From assembly GCA_022578965.1 (NCBI GenBank), contig MU400643.1:44700-108699 (forward strand): a stretch of 64,000 nucleotides of DNA, given 5' to 3'. Position 1 is the stretch's first letter, and every line of letters begins with the position of its first letter. The notes below the pieces were generated by a model, which saw only the letters and a program-made list of their open reading frames with translations, had not been told where the DNA came from and searched no databases. The DNA is from Xylaria sp. FL1777. Taxonomy: Eukaryota > Ascomycota > Sordariomycetes > Xylariales > Xylariaceae. Below, in pieces: positions 41,225-54,780 of this stretch. Position numbers and translations under genes: made by a program.

Positions 41225-41580
41225 TAGTGTAGTTTTTATATTTATATATTTATAAATAAAATTATATAAAAAACTAAATAAAAACTTTATATAATAATAT
41301 TAATATTAATACTTTAAAGGTTTTTTACTTTATAATAATTAGTTTTTATTAACTAGGTTATTAAATAAAAAATAATAGTTAAAAAACAAAAAAACTTTTT
41401 TTTAAAGCTTTTAAACTTTTTTTTTTTTTTTAAAAAACGCAAAAAAGCTTTTTTTTTGTTTTTTAAAACTTTTAAAAAAACCCTTTTGCTTTTTTTACTA
41501 GCTTTTTTTTCTTTTTTGCCCTTTTTTTTTTCTATTTTTTTATTAGTTTATTATATATAGCTATTTTATTAAAGCAATTA
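41225..41580 (+). repeat. Degraded 350-bp dispersed repeat, copy 1
   Basis: Shares a series of segments in the same order with 55,155-55,560 and, in reverse, with 54,410-54,780. Examples are the block TTTTTACTTTATAATAA followed by TAGTTTTTATTAA, then long T runs with AAAGCTTTTAAAC. It marks the left edge of the AT-rich block. Family unknown. Confidence 0.6.
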
Positions 41581-42019
41581 TTATATTAGCATAAAGAATT
41601 GTTATACTAATATAACTTTATATAAGTATAAATTTTTTTAGCGATTTTATTAGCTAAAATTAAGGCTTTTTAAAAATAATTTCTAGCTTTATTTACTTTA
41701 CTATATTTACTTTTTTAGTTAATTAAGTTAACACATTTTTATTTTATGTAAAGATTATTTTTTTTTACTTTTTTAATGCATTATATAGCATTTAAAATAA
41801 AACTTTATTAAACAATAAAACTTTTTAATAGCGCAATTAATTTAAGTATATATTAAAGAATTAAATATAAAGTAAATATATTGCTATAATATTTATAGTT
41901 ATTTTAATTTTTATTAACTTTTTTACATTTAAATATTAAGCTATAACTGTTATTTTTTAAACTTATTACTTATTAACCTTTTAGTATTTAATATAGCAGT
42001 TTAATTATATGTTTAATAT

Positions 42020-42750
42020 AGCTTAGTAGTGTAGTGGCATATGCTTAGCTATTTCTTTTAAAGTTATAGGTTTAAGTTTTGCTTAGTTTATAGTTACTTT
42101 GCTTTAAAGCAAAAGTTAGTTTGCTTTTAGCTTAGTTTAAATTGCACGCTTGCTGCACTAAAAGCATAAAAATTAAAAGTTAAATAGCTAAGCTAAAAAT
42201 CTAGAAATTTTGCCTTTTTATTAATGTAGTAATATAAATAACTAACCTAATATACTAACTATTATAAAAACAAGCAGTTTTAGCTTTTGCTGCTAATGCT
42301 ATATAAGCACTAGTTTTTTTGTGTAGCAAATAGCTTATATTTTTAGCATAATTAAAACTTAAAGCTTATTGCTTAGCGCTAAATAATTTACAAAAAATAT
42401 AGCGCTATATAATGCTTAAAATTTACTTAATACTGTATTATTTATAGCTTGTAAAACTTAAAGCTAGCAAAAAAGCACCTTTATTACTAATTAACAAAAA
42501 ACCTTTTTATTAGCGCGCTAATTTTTATACTTTTGTATTATAAAGCAAAAGTGCTACTAACTTAGCATATAAAATTTAAAGCGAAGTATTATATAAAAAA
42601 AGCAGCAAATTAATAAGATCTGTAGCAAAACTATTGCATACTTTATATATATAAGTAGTTTTTGCTTTAAAAAAGGTTTCCATTTATATAAAGTTTTACT
42701 AAATAGCTACTAGCATAGCTAATAGGCCATTTATTCAAGTAATATAAATT
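42020..42750 (+). mobile_element. SINE-like element with tRNA-like head, copy A
   Basis: 731 bp, alignable end to end with 56,397-57,127. The first 70 bases look like a mutated tRNA: a 7-base start, T-A, a D-arm (the other copy has GCAT pairing with ATGC), the box A-like TAGTGTAGTGG, and a box B-like GGTTTAAGTTT at tRNA spacing. The flanks at 42,004-42,019 and 42,751-42,766 match at 13 of 16 bases, all three differences being transitions, as expected for a target-site duplication that was later mutated. Nothing in it can be translated. The class (tRNA-derived SINE) is inferred from the pol III-like head, the target duplication and the shared 3' end. Confidence 0.7.
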
Positions 42751-43059
42751 ATTATACATTTAACATTAAAAAAACAAAATGCTTTTATTTATTTTAGCAC
42801 TATTATTTTATATAAAAGTTTACTTTACTTTAGTTAAAAACAATTTATTTTAACTTTTTTATAGCTAACTTTGCTTTTATTTTATAAGCTAGCTTGCTAT
42901 AAATATATTAGCTTTAATTATAAAATGTAATAATATGTTTTATACTATGTTTTTTAATTAACTATAAAGTAAATTAGCAACTTTTAAGTTATAAATACAT
43001 TAATATAAATTTTTAGCTAAAAGCTTACATAGTTATTAATAAAAGTAAACATAAGGTTA

Positions 43060-43880
43060 AAAAATTAATACTTAATATAAAGACTAATTTTAATAATATT
43101 AAATTAATATTAATATTAATACTAAAGTTTAAGTACTAATTTAGTATTAATATTATTAAATATTAAACTAAATTAATATTTAGTAGTATTAAAGACTAAT
43201 TTAGTAGTATTAAAAGTACTAAAAGTACTAATTTTTAAGTTTTTTAAAAGAAAAAAAAAGGGTTTTATTAATATATTTAATTAAACCTTAAGAAATAAAT
43301 TTAAAAAAAATATATTATTATATAAAACCAATAAAGGTATTTTTATATTTAATTATAAATAGCTTATGTAATAATATATATTAAATTCAGCTATAATATA
43401 TTAAAAAACTAGTTAAAATATATAAAAAACCAAGTAAAAATCACTTTAATTTATTCAAAAGTTAATTTTTTAAAGGTTTTTAAATAAAAAAGCTAATGCT
43501 TTATTTTATTTAAAAAGAATTATTATTTAATACTTAATAATTTATGGTTTTATAATAGTTTTTATTTAAATTTAATTTAAAAAACATAATAAAACATTAT
43601 TAAATTACTTAAAACTTATTATATAAAACATAATAATATTTATTAAATTAAACACAATTATTATTTTATTATTTTATTAAGTTAAAAAATATTTTTTTTT
43701 AATATTATTATATTTTAGTACTTTTAGTACTTTTAGTACTATTAAGTTAATATTTTTAATATTTAATATTTAGTATTAATATTAGTATTAAGTAATATTA
43801 AACTAGCTTAATATTAATATTAAGCAATATTAAACTAATTTAGTATTAGTAATATTAAATACTAAATTAATAGTATTAAT
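43060..43880. repeat. AGTACT-rich inverted repeat
   Basis: Arms at about 43,060-43,250 and 43,690-43,880 are rich in AATATTAAT and AGTACT and are roughly inverted copies. Each contains two or three consecutive AAAGTACT units. The middle is ordinary degraded DNA. It may be a terminal-inverted-repeat element or expanded low-complexity sequence. Confidence 0.4.
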
Positions 43881-46800
43881 TTTTAACTTAAAATAAACAT
43901 TTAGCTTAATAAACAAAGCAAAAAAGCTTAGTTTTAAATAAACTTTATAATAACAAAAAATTTTAAGCTTAATAAAAACTATATAGTTATTTATATAATG
44001 TTTTATGTTAATTAAAAATAAGTTTTGCTTGCTTAACATAAATATTTAAGTAATATTATATTGCTTATTAAATAATATTAAGCTTTTTAATAATATAACT
44101 ATTTAAAGCTTGCTTAAATAATTTTTTATAGCTAATAAATAAATATATTATAACAAAACTTTATTTTAAGCATAAGCTTAAATAAAGTTATACTTTTAAT
44201 TAATTATTATTTTTTATATTACTTTTATAAAATAATATAAATTGCTTATATTATTTAAAAAATAACTTTTTATATTATTATTGCTTATTTTTGTTTTAAA
44301 AATAACTTAAATATTAAAGTTATAATATTAGCAAATATAGCAACATATTTATTAAAATCTTAAAAGCATTTATATTTTATAAAAATATTATAATATTAAG
44401 CGTTAATTATTAAACTTTTAATAAAGCTTAGCTTACGTTTGTTTATATTTTGCTTTAGTTTTAATAAATAGCATTTCTTTTATATTATGAAAATATTTTA
44501 ATAGTTATAAACAACTTTATTATTATTAAAGCATTTAGTATTAAACAGCTATTTATTAATAAAATTTAGCTTAATTTAATTTTAAATAAAAAAGTTTACA
44601 TTTTTGCTATTATTGCTAAAAAAACTGCTGTTTTTATTATAGCTACTTATTTATTTTTGTTTAGCTTTTAATAAAACATTTAAATTAATATAATAAATAT
44701 AAAATTATTGCTATATTAAAAAAAACTAGTTATTTAATGCTGCTTTTATTAATTTATTATAATTAATAATAATAACTTTAAGCTTTTATATAAATATTTT
44801 AGTTAAAATTTAACGAATATTTTTAGTAAAAAACTAAAAACTTTTTTGTTTTTTATTATTAATTAAGCTAAATGTTAGCTTAGTAGTGCAATAATTAAAC
44901 GTTTAACTGCTTTTTATTATATGTGCTTCTTTTTTATATATAGCTAAAAGTTATTAGTTTAAATTTAGCTTATGCTTTATAGTTTATAGTTTAAAAGCTA
45001 AGCTTTAGCTATTAGTTTTTATTATGCTAACTACGTAACTTTTATATTATATTTAACTTTTTGTATAGTATGAAATAAGCTAATTATAAACTTTGCAAAA
45101 ATGCTTGCTTGCTTACTTTAAGCAATTATTAGTACACCTTTGTATAGCTTTTAATAAAATAAAAAATCAGGAATACTTATTGCTTAAGCTTTTTATAACA
45201 TAAAATAATAAAAACAATTCAAATCTATTAAAATTAATGACTTTAATAATATTATAGCAAAACATAAAAATAAACAAACTTAATAGTACTGCTTACTTAA
45301 ATAGCAAACTAATAAAAATAGCTAATTAAAAGCTATAACTATAATAGCTGCTATATTTTATAAAGTTAAAAAACAGCTAAAGGTTATAGCTAAACAAGCT
45401 ATGCGTTATTTCTAAGGTTAATTGTAAACGTTTAAGAAGTAAAAAAGCAGGTTTTTGGCTTTGTAAGGCCTTGTAGAGCTGTTTTTTGCCTAGTTACACA
45501 AGAAAAAAAACCGCACTACTTAATAGCACAGCAAGTAATTAACCAAAAAAAAAAAATTAAGCTAAACGTTATATTAAAAACTATGCTTAAGCATATTTAG
45601 CTAATTACTTAAAATAAAAAAAGCTTAAAGCAATTTATATTATATATATTATTAAAACTAATAACTTTAAAAAATTGCTTTTATATTTTTATATAATATA
45701 AAAATGTTTATATAAAGCTAATTAAGCAATTAAGTTTTTTGTTATTTTATTTTATAACATATAAAATTTTTTGTTTATTAAAAAGCTTAATAAAAGCTAT
45801 AGTTAAATTATAGCTATTTAGCTTTATTTAATTAATATAGTTTTAAGCATTATATATGTTTTTTTAAGTAAAAACAAACTTATTATATTGCTTTTTAATT
45901 ATATTTTAAACATTTTGCGTTTAGATTTCTATATAATAATTTATTGCTTTAACTGTTTTTTTTTACTAGCTTAATAAGCTTTTAATATAAAAAATATATA
46001 AATAAATTAAAACTTAAGCTATAATTATATTTATAATGCTTTATATTACTTAAAAAACATAATAATTATATGCTTTTTTTTAAGCTTTTATAATTATAAA
46101 CTATTTATAACTTAATTTTTGTAATTTTTATTTATAAATTTTATTACTTTAAGGTTTTTTAAGCTTGCTATATTTATTACATTAAATAAAAAAGCATATT
46201 TTTAGTTTTTTATATAAATAGTTATTTTTTTTAATTAAACTAAAGCTATTAAATTTAGTAAAATTATTAATATGCTAAAATAATAAATTATTATTAAAAA
46301 ATAGTTTGCTTAATACAAATAAATTTAAAATAAATTTTAATAAAAAAATAATTTTAATAAGCTTAGTAATAAAGTATTTTAAAAAAAACAAAATACTTAA
46401 ATTAAAAACAGTTATTAAAACAAAAGCACTAATTAATTTTAAGAAAAAATATACTTATAAAACAACCTTTTAAATAAATAAAATAATATTAACTAAAATA
46501 AACTTAATATTAACTATATATTATTAAGAAATAAATTTTTAAAAGAAATAAATATAACGTTTTAGCAATATATAAGCTATTAATAGCTATTAGTAACCTT
46601 TTATACGTTATATGCTTAATTAGCTCGAAATATAACATTATGTAATATTAAAACTAAAGCAAACCTTAAGCAATTATACTAATAAATTTAACAATAAAAG
46701 TAAAAAAAATAAAAGCTATAAAGAACTAATATATAGTTACTTTAAGCCTTAAAAACAAAAACCTTAACATTTATTACATTTATTTCTTTTTTTCTTTTTT

Positions 46801-48099
46801 TTGTATAGCTTAAAAGTAGTTTATATTACTAATAAAACTAAAACAAAAGCAACCCGCTAATAAAACTTTACTACTTAAAGATTTTAACTTATATTACTAA
46901 AATTAAATGCATATATTAAAGCTATATATAAAAGCTAAAAAAGCTATATTATTAACATAAAACTAAAACTTTAAGCTTATTACTTTAAAAAACATAAGCA
47001 CTTTTTTTAACTAAAAAAAACCAAACATTATTATAAACTTAGCTTAAGTATTAATAAACTTAAAAGCTGCTTTTATATTAAGCTTAAACATAATAAAAAG
47101 CAACTATAAGCTATTTAAGTACTAAATAAAAAGCTTTAATAAACTAAATAAACCCTTAAAAAACCTAGGTTAAAACTAAAAGCTAGCTAACATAAAACAA
47201 GTAAAAATTAAAGCATGCTTTCTTTTAGCAACCTTTTATTTAATAAATGCTAAAAACTTTAAACATTTAAACTTAGCTATAAAAAAACTATTTAATAGCT
47301 TAAATAAAATTATAAATAAAATAGTACTAAATTAAAAAAAAAGCAAGCTATAATATAACTAATAAACAGCAAAAATAAAGCAAATAATATAAAAAAAAAA
47401 AGCTTATGTTTACTAGCAAAAAGTTTAAACTAAAAAAGCTTATTAAAACAAACATAAAGTAAACAAAGCATAAAAAAAAGCTTAAGCTAAAGCGTTTAAA
47501 AGCTATTTTTAGCAATAATTATATAACTCCTTTAATACAAAAAAAAGCAAAGCTAAAAATATAAAAGCAAAACAAGCTAAAATAATATAAAAAACCTTAA
47601 AGTAAACATAAATAAAAAGCTTATAAGCACTAAAAAAGCTAGTACTGCTAAACTTTTATAATAATAATAGCTTAAATATAACTATAATAAACACTTTTAA
47701 AAACAAAGCAAAAATTCTTGCTAAAAAGTTTTTTTTAAAACTAAACGTTAACTTAAAAAACATAGCTACTTTACTAGCTTTTTTAACCTTTTTTTTTTTT
47801 TTATTATAGCATAAATTACTATAAAATACAAATAATTTTAAGCTATATAAAAACCTAAAAAGCACTAAGATTAAATAAAATCTTAAACGCGTTTTTAAAA
47901 GCATATAACTTATAGCTACTTAAAAACAACAAAAATAAACATAAGTTTTTTATTAAACATATAGCTAATATAACATTAGTTAGCTTTTAAATTAATTACT
48001 ACTTAAAGTGCTTTTAAAACGCTTAAATAATAGTTATTTTAAAAAATAAACCAAATAAAAGTTTATTAAGCTTTTAATAGCTTATTGTTTTATTAAACA

Positions 48100-48597
48100 T
48101 AACGCATCTCCCACTTGACTTGGCCACCCCATTGAATGAACTACCTAGGCTTGGCGTACCACTCACACCAAATTTCTATAGCGGAATACTTAAAGGCAAT
48201 TCCAGTCATTTTGGAATAACTTCACTAATATTAATCGTACAGCCATATGATTGGTATTTTTGGGATTCTAACTTAAAAACGCATCTAATAGTATTTTTTA
48301 TAATTTTGTAGCTATTTTATTAAAGGCTGCATAAAAAACCACGCTAAAATTTAGCGTGGTTTGTTATACCGCTGCAGCAAAAATAGCTACAAAATTATAG
48401 AAAATACTACTAGATGCGTTTCTTAATAAGGATTCCAAAAACACTAATTATATTGCTGTACGATTAATATCGGTGAAGTTATTCCAAAGTAGCTATAATT
48501 GCCTTTAAGTACCCCTGTATGCTTAGTGGGTGAGCCGGTACGCTAAGCCTAGGTGGCCCGTTCAATGGGGTGGCTAAGTCAAGTGAGAGATGCGTTA
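48100..48597. mobile_element. Foldback element with about 235-bp arms
   Basis: The ends TAACGCATCTC and GAGATGCGTTA are exact inverted copies, and similarity continues through both arms to a central palindrome (ACCACGCTAAA / TTTAGCGTGGT) at about 48,340-48,361. The outermost TA on each side fits a TA target duplication, as made by Tc1/mariner-type transposases. The motif AACGCATCT recurs inside each arm (about 48,280 and its mirror near 48,415), so a smaller foldback may be nested in a larger one. Its GC content is far above its surroundings and many TC and CC dinucleotides survive. It was therefore inserted late or escaped mutation. It encodes no protein. Confidence 0.8.
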
Positions 48598-49087
48598 GTA
48601 AAAAAGCTTATTAAAGCTAAAATAGCTTTAAAACTAAGCTATATAGCTATAATATATAAACTGCTTTTTTTTAAGCAAATAAAAAATAAGTTATAATAGT
48701 TTATAAAAATAGCGCTACATTTAATTACTTTAATAGTATGCTATATATAAGCTATAAATAAAGCAATTTTAATGTTTTCTTTAAACATAATAAAAACGTT
48801 TAACTTAATAGTGCATAAAAAGCTTTATTAAATACTTAAAAAAATAAACTTTCTAAAGTAAATAATATAATAAATATAAAGCTTTTTAATAAACTATATA
48901 ATAATTTTACTTTTTAATAAATAAATGTTAAACTTAATATATATTAAAGCAAAAATCTTATAAAAATTTCTGCTATTGTTAATTTTTTTTTGCTTATATA
49001 TTGCTTTATTATATAATAAGCTGCAGCTTATATAAAAGCTATAAAGTGCTGTTTTTATAAATAACACAAACTTATTAAAAGCTAAAA

Positions 49088-50180
49088 AAAGTTTTTTTAA
49101 ATTCTTTACACTTAATTATAACTTTATAAGTTTAAGCTTAATTATTAAATAATTATAATTGTTAGAATTAATATAGCAACTTTTATTTACTAAGTAAGTT
49201 ACACTTTATTTATAAAGTGTAAATATAACAAAAAACATAAAAATAGTGCTAAACGATTTATTTATTAAAAATATAATTAATGTATTACTAAAACTTATTA
49301 GTAATATAACTATAAAGTAGCAATGTTTTAATAAAAAACGTAAAGCTAATAAACTTTTTAGTTTAAAAAAATTATTAATAAAGTTATAAAACTAGTATTT
49401 TAGCTGCTAGCAAAAAAAAAAACGAAAAAAAAAACTCTTTTTTTAAAAAAACGCAAAAAAGTGTAACTAGTACGTTTAATAAAAAATATCGTAAAAAACT
49501 AACTAAATATAAAAATTAACAGCAAAAATGATTTTAATACATTAATAATTTGCTATAATTTAAAAGCTGCTTTAAAAGCTACTTAAAAAAGCTTTAAAAA
49601 TATTATGTAAAAACTGTTTTAATAAGTATTATTAAGGAACCTTTTTTGAATTTTTTATACTTAATTATAACTTTGTGAGTTTAAGCCTAATTATTAAATA
49701 ATTAAGATTGCTAGAATTAGCATAACGACTTTTATTTACTAAGTAGGTTATATTTTATCCGCGGAATGTAAATATAACAAAAAACAAAAAAATAGTATTA
49801 AATAACTTATTTGTTAAAAACGTAACTAATATGCTACTAGAACTTACTAGCAATATAATTATAACGTAGCAGCGTTTTAACAAAAAACGCAAAGCTAACG
49901 AACTTTTTAGTATATAAAAAATAGTTAATAAAATTGTAGAACTAGTACTATAACTACTAATAGAAAAAAAAATAGCAAAAAGAATTTTTTTTTAAAAAAA
50001 CGCAAAAAGAATATAAATAGCGCACACGTTAAAAAAAGCCCAAAAAAGCTAGCAAAGCATAAAGCCTAACAATAAAAACAACCTTAATATATTTATAACT
50101 TGCTATAACTTAAATGTTACTATAAAAGCTAACTAAAAAAGCGTTAAAAATACTATTTAAAAGCTTTTTTAATAAACTTT
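49088..50180 (+). repeat. Tandem duplication of a 549-bp unit
   Basis: Unit 1 (about 49,088-49,636) and unit 2 (about 49,637-50,180) match along their length, for example CTTAATTATAACTTT and ATATAACAAAAAACA in both. Most differences are transitions. The copies decayed independently after duplication. The right unit keeps slightly more G and C. No coding content is visible. Confidence 0.75.
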
Positions 50181-50552
50181 GTTAAATATAAACACGTTAA
50201 AATTTTAAGCATAAATTATAGCTTTATAGCTAGCTTGCAATAATAAAGCAGTACTATTTAAGCAAAATAAAAAAGTACTAATTAAAGTTAAAAAACAAAC
50301 TAATAATTTTAAAAATAAAACACTAGCTAATATTATTAAAGCAATAAATATAGCGCTTATAAATAGTAATATAATTGCTGCTAAAAAGCTATATAGCAAA
50401 AATATAGTAATTACTTTTAAAAAAGCAGTGCTTTAAAAAGCCAAAAAAAAAAAGTAAATTATAAAAGCCTTTAAAAAAAAGTTAAAAATACAACAAAAAA
50501 AAATAGCGCTAATAATAAAAAGCATTTTAGTAAAACGCGTTAAAATAATACA
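50180..50552 (+). repeat. 370-bp dispersed repeat, copy 1
   Basis: Closely matches 54,778-55,153 in the same orientation, sharing stretches such as AGTAATATAATTGCTGC and AAAAAGCTATATAGCAA. It starts where the tandem duplication ends. Identity of the original element is unknown. Confidence 0.75.
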
Positions 50553-50839
50553 CTTAAATAAAAACTTACTGCAGTTATTATGCAGCAAATACTTTAAAGT
50601 TACAAAGTGCAAAAAAATGCTATTTAAAAACGCAAAAGCTAAATTTGCATTAATATTATTATATATAAGCAGCATTATAATAGCTAAAATAATATATAAA
50701 AACAGCTTTTTATAAAAAGCTTAGCTATTTAACTATAAATTTTTTATTATAAAGCTTAAAGTTATGCAATATTTTAATTGCTATAAATATAAATATATAG
50801 CTAAATATTGCCGCAAAAACTTAAAATATAATTATTATT

Positions 50840-53495
50840 TAGCTTTAAAGCATTAAAAAAATAAAAAAAGCTACTTAATAAAAACGCAAAGAACAAAGCA
50901 AAAATGCATAAACTATAAAAAAACGCACATAGCATAAAATAAAGTTTGCTAAAAAAAAGTTAAACAAAAAAACAAAGCAAAAGCAGCATATATATTATAA
51001 TTTAAAAGCTTTTAAAGCGCTAAAAAAGCAGCAGTAATAAGCAAAAAAATAAATAAAAATAGTTTAAAAATGCTAACAGCATTAATATTTACAAAGCTAA
51101 ATAAAAAAGAATTACTAGCAAAAAAACAGCAAACTAGCAGCGCAAACAAAAACTTATTTTTATTAACTTAATAATATATAATATTGCTTTTTAAAACATT
51201 GCAAAATTTAAAAGTAATATAACATACGTGCTATAAAATAACAGCTTTAATTATATAATAGTTTAAAAGCTAATAATTAATAAATATAGCAATATATATT
51301 GCTTTAGTAATAGTAGCTACTAAATTATTTAATTAAAAAGCAAAGCTACACTATATATAAACAAAAAAATTGCAATAAAAACGCTAATAAAAAACACTAG
51401 TAAAAACTAAGCAAAGGTTATAATAAGCAGTAATAATTTAGCAATAACTTTATAATTAATATATTTACTAAATTAAAAAAAAACAGTTTAACGTAATTTA
51501 ATTTAAAAAATATATAAAGTAAGCAAGCTAAAAAAACATTATATATTTATAAGCAACTTTAATTTTTATTACTTATTATAAAACTTAAAAAGCAAAAAAA
51601 GCTAAAAAACAAATAAACTACTTAAGTTTACTGCATAATAAAATCTTACGTTAGCTACTTTTTAAAAAAAAGTAACTAAAATAAAGCACAAACAAAAAAG
51701 CTTAATAATAAACTTAATATAAATATTTAATAACTTAGCTACTATTTACTAAAAGAACTTAAAATAGCTAAGTTTTAACTATAAAGCATTAAAAGTTATA
51801 ATTAATTTAAAAGCAGCTTTATAAAAATACTTAAAAAAAGCAAAAAAATAAAACTAGCCTAAATTAAACAAAAATAAAGCAGCTATAAAAGCAAAAGCTA
51901 TTATTATAAAAACATATATACTACGTATATTTAGCAAACTAAATAATATTTTTAACTTTTTAATTTAACAACTAATAAAAATAGCAAATAAAATAACGCT
52001 TAAAAAAACTATAAAAAAAAACACTAAGTATTACCTTAGTAATTTTTAAAAGTAATTAAAACAAAAAAAAAAGCAAAACAAGCATACTGCAAGTTTTAAA
52101 ATAAAAAAACTAAAATAATATAGCAAGCCTTTAAAAAAGAAAAAAAAGCCTTTAGTAATAAAGTAAAAAAAGCATAAAAATACAGCTAAAAACAAGCATT
52201 TATAAAAGCATTTAAAGATTTTAAGTTATTATAAAACTTAGCTAAATAAGCAAAGTTTGCTTATAAGCTAGCTTTAAAAGTTATTATAATTTTACTGCTA
52301 AAACAAACAAAAAATAAGCTGCTTTTTATTAATACTTTTAAAAAAAAAACAGCTTTATTAATAAAACGCTTTTTTTTTGTACTACTAGTAAACTTATTTA
52401 ACATACTTAAAAAAAACCTAACTTATAATAACTACTAAAAGTTTATAATTAATGTTAACACAAAAAAAAAAACATAATATTGCTAATATAAAAGTTAACG
52501 CTATAAAAAGCGCTAAAAAATAACTTGCTACTTAATAGCTTTTTTAAAGCTTATAAACTTGTTTTAATAAAAAAAATAGCAATATTATGTATTACTAGCT
52601 TTTTATTAAAGTATTACTTAATATAATTTAAGCAAACAAAAATAGTAATTATATTTAAACTTAAAAAATTAAAAAAAACTAAAAAAATAGCTAAAAAGTA
52701 GCGCTTTATTGCGTTTATTTATATAGTAGAAAAAATGCTAAAAAAAAAGCTATATTACTATATAACAAAAGTAGCTAAGCAAAAAAGTCTTCTATTAAAC
52801 AACTAAATAAATAATAAATAAAACAAATTAATAAACATAATTATTAAACTAGTATTAAAAACAGCAAAAAAAACAATTAGCAAAAAAAGCATAGCATTTT
52901 TATTATAGCTAAACATTATAAAAGCTTTTAATACTATTAATAAAAAAAAAATAATATATATTTTGCAACAAAAAGGCTTTTTTTTTTAAATAGTTATATA
53001 AGTAAACTTTTTTATATTAAATTATATAATGCATTTTTGCTTTAATAAAGCAGTATTTTAGCTAATAGCACTAAAAGCTAAAGTTTTTTAAAGGTTTTTG
53101 CTTTTATTTTTTTTTTTTTTTTTTTATATTTTAACATTTTATAATAATTTTGCTATATATTAAAAGCTAGTAATAGTTAGCTTTATTAATAATACTAACT
53201 TTATTATAGCAAACCTAAATATAAAGCAAAACTACAAAGCTTTAAAAGCAGCATAAAAAACGTATAAAAGCTAAACAAAACAATATAAAATAAAGTTTGC
53301 ACTACAAAAAAGCAAATTAATATATTTTTTTAGCAGCAAAATAACGCTTATGCAAATAATACATTTTTTTAACATAATAATATACTTAAAAAATAACGCA
53401 AAGTTTTTAAAAGTATAGTTTAATAAAAACATAAAATAAAAAAAACACTTAATAAAGCTTAAAAAAAAACTAAGCATTTAATTATATATAATAAT
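50840..53495 (+). repeat. 2.66-kb repeat, forward copy
   Basis: Matches 60,497-63,406 in inverted orientation over its whole length; paired anchor points were checked by eye at both ends and at several places inside. Both copies are too mutated to translate. The length would suit a truncated retrotransposon or a DNA transposon. I could not find clear terminal repeats or a target duplication. Confidence 0.75.
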
Positions 53496-54409
53496 TAAGC
53501 TATAAAACTTTATATAAAGTAATAGCGTAATAAAAGCAAAGCAAATATATATTATAATAATATAAAGCATTTTAGCTTATAGTGCAGTAATTTAGCACAA
53601 AAACTTTAAAAAAAACAAAGCAAAAAGTATTGCTAACTTATTAACAGCAACTTAAAACAAATATTTTAAATGTATAGCTAAAACTTTTAAAGCAATTAAA
53701 ACAAAGCATTTAAAAACCAAAATAAGAATTTTTTTTATTAATTTATATTTTAGCAATAAAACAGTAGTTTATAAGCACTACATAAAAAGCTTAGCAGCTA
53801 AAAAATCAATTTAAAAAGCAACAAAAAAAATTAAAACTTTTATTTAAAATATAAAAGCTTAAAAAACTAAAAACTAAACAAAAAGCAAGCTTATAAGCAA
53901 TAATAAAAACATAGCTAAAAAAAATCTAACGCTAGCTTTAAACTTTTAGTAAAAAAAGTAATCAAAAAAAAAAAAAACTTAAAATTATATTAAAAAAAAA
54001 TAAATAAGCAAATAAAGCTAAACTAAAACAAGCAGCAATTATTTAATAATAGCTAAACAAAAGCTTAATAAAAATAAAGCTTTTAAAAAGTATAACAAAT
54101 TACTAAAGCATAAAGCAGCTATAATAATATAAATATATATTAAAAAAATAAAGCTAAAAGCATTTTTGCATAAAAAAAAGGTTTTAAGCTTTTTTATGCT
54201 TTTTTATAAATGCACAAAAAAAAAAAAAAACTTTTTAGCATATAGTCTTATATTATAACCTGCTAAAAAACAAAAAAAAGCAGCTATAAAAAAGCTTTAT
54301 AGCTAAGCTATTATAAACTAACAAAAACTTATAACTAGCTATAAAAAAGCTTAAAGCTATAAGTAATATTATAAAATAGCTATTTATTACTAATAAAATA
54401 GCAATATAT

Positions 54410-54780
54410 AATAAAGCAGTTAGAATAAAAAAGAATAAAAAAAAAAAAAAAAAGCAAAAAATAAGAAAAAAACTAGCAAAAAAAGCAAAAGCGCCCTTTT
54501 AAAAGTTCTAAAAAACAAAAAAAAAGCTTTTATGCGCTTTTTAAAAAAGCAAAAAGTTTAAAAGCTTTAAAAAAAGTTCTTCTGCTTTTTAATTATTACT
54601 TTTTGTTTAGCAAGCTAATTAGTAAAAACTAGTTATTATAAAGTAAAAAAACTTTAAAATAGCAGCATAAATATTGTTACATAAGGTTTTTATTTAGCTT
54701 TTTATATAGTTTTACTTATAAGTACACAAATAAAAAAACCGCGCTATAAAGCAATATAGCAAGTTATTAATAATAATAAA
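54410..54780 (-). repeat. Degraded 350-bp repeat, copy 2 (inverted)
   Basis: Reverse complement of 55,155-55,560, including ACTTATAAGTACACAA and the CCGCGCTATAAAGC segment, which matches GCTTTATAGCGTGG in the other arm. With copy 3 it forms an inverted repeat around 54,778-55,153. Confidence 0.7.

Noticed and set aside
42020..42090. A functional tRNA gene
   Set aside because: The head resembles a tRNA, but the anticodon and acceptor stems do not pair well, box B is mutated and the same head begins another dispersed repeat copy.
48120..48311. 63-codon frame inside the foldback element
   Set aside because: It lies in one arm of an inverted repeat, ends in AT-rich flank-like sequence and has no protein similarity I recognise.
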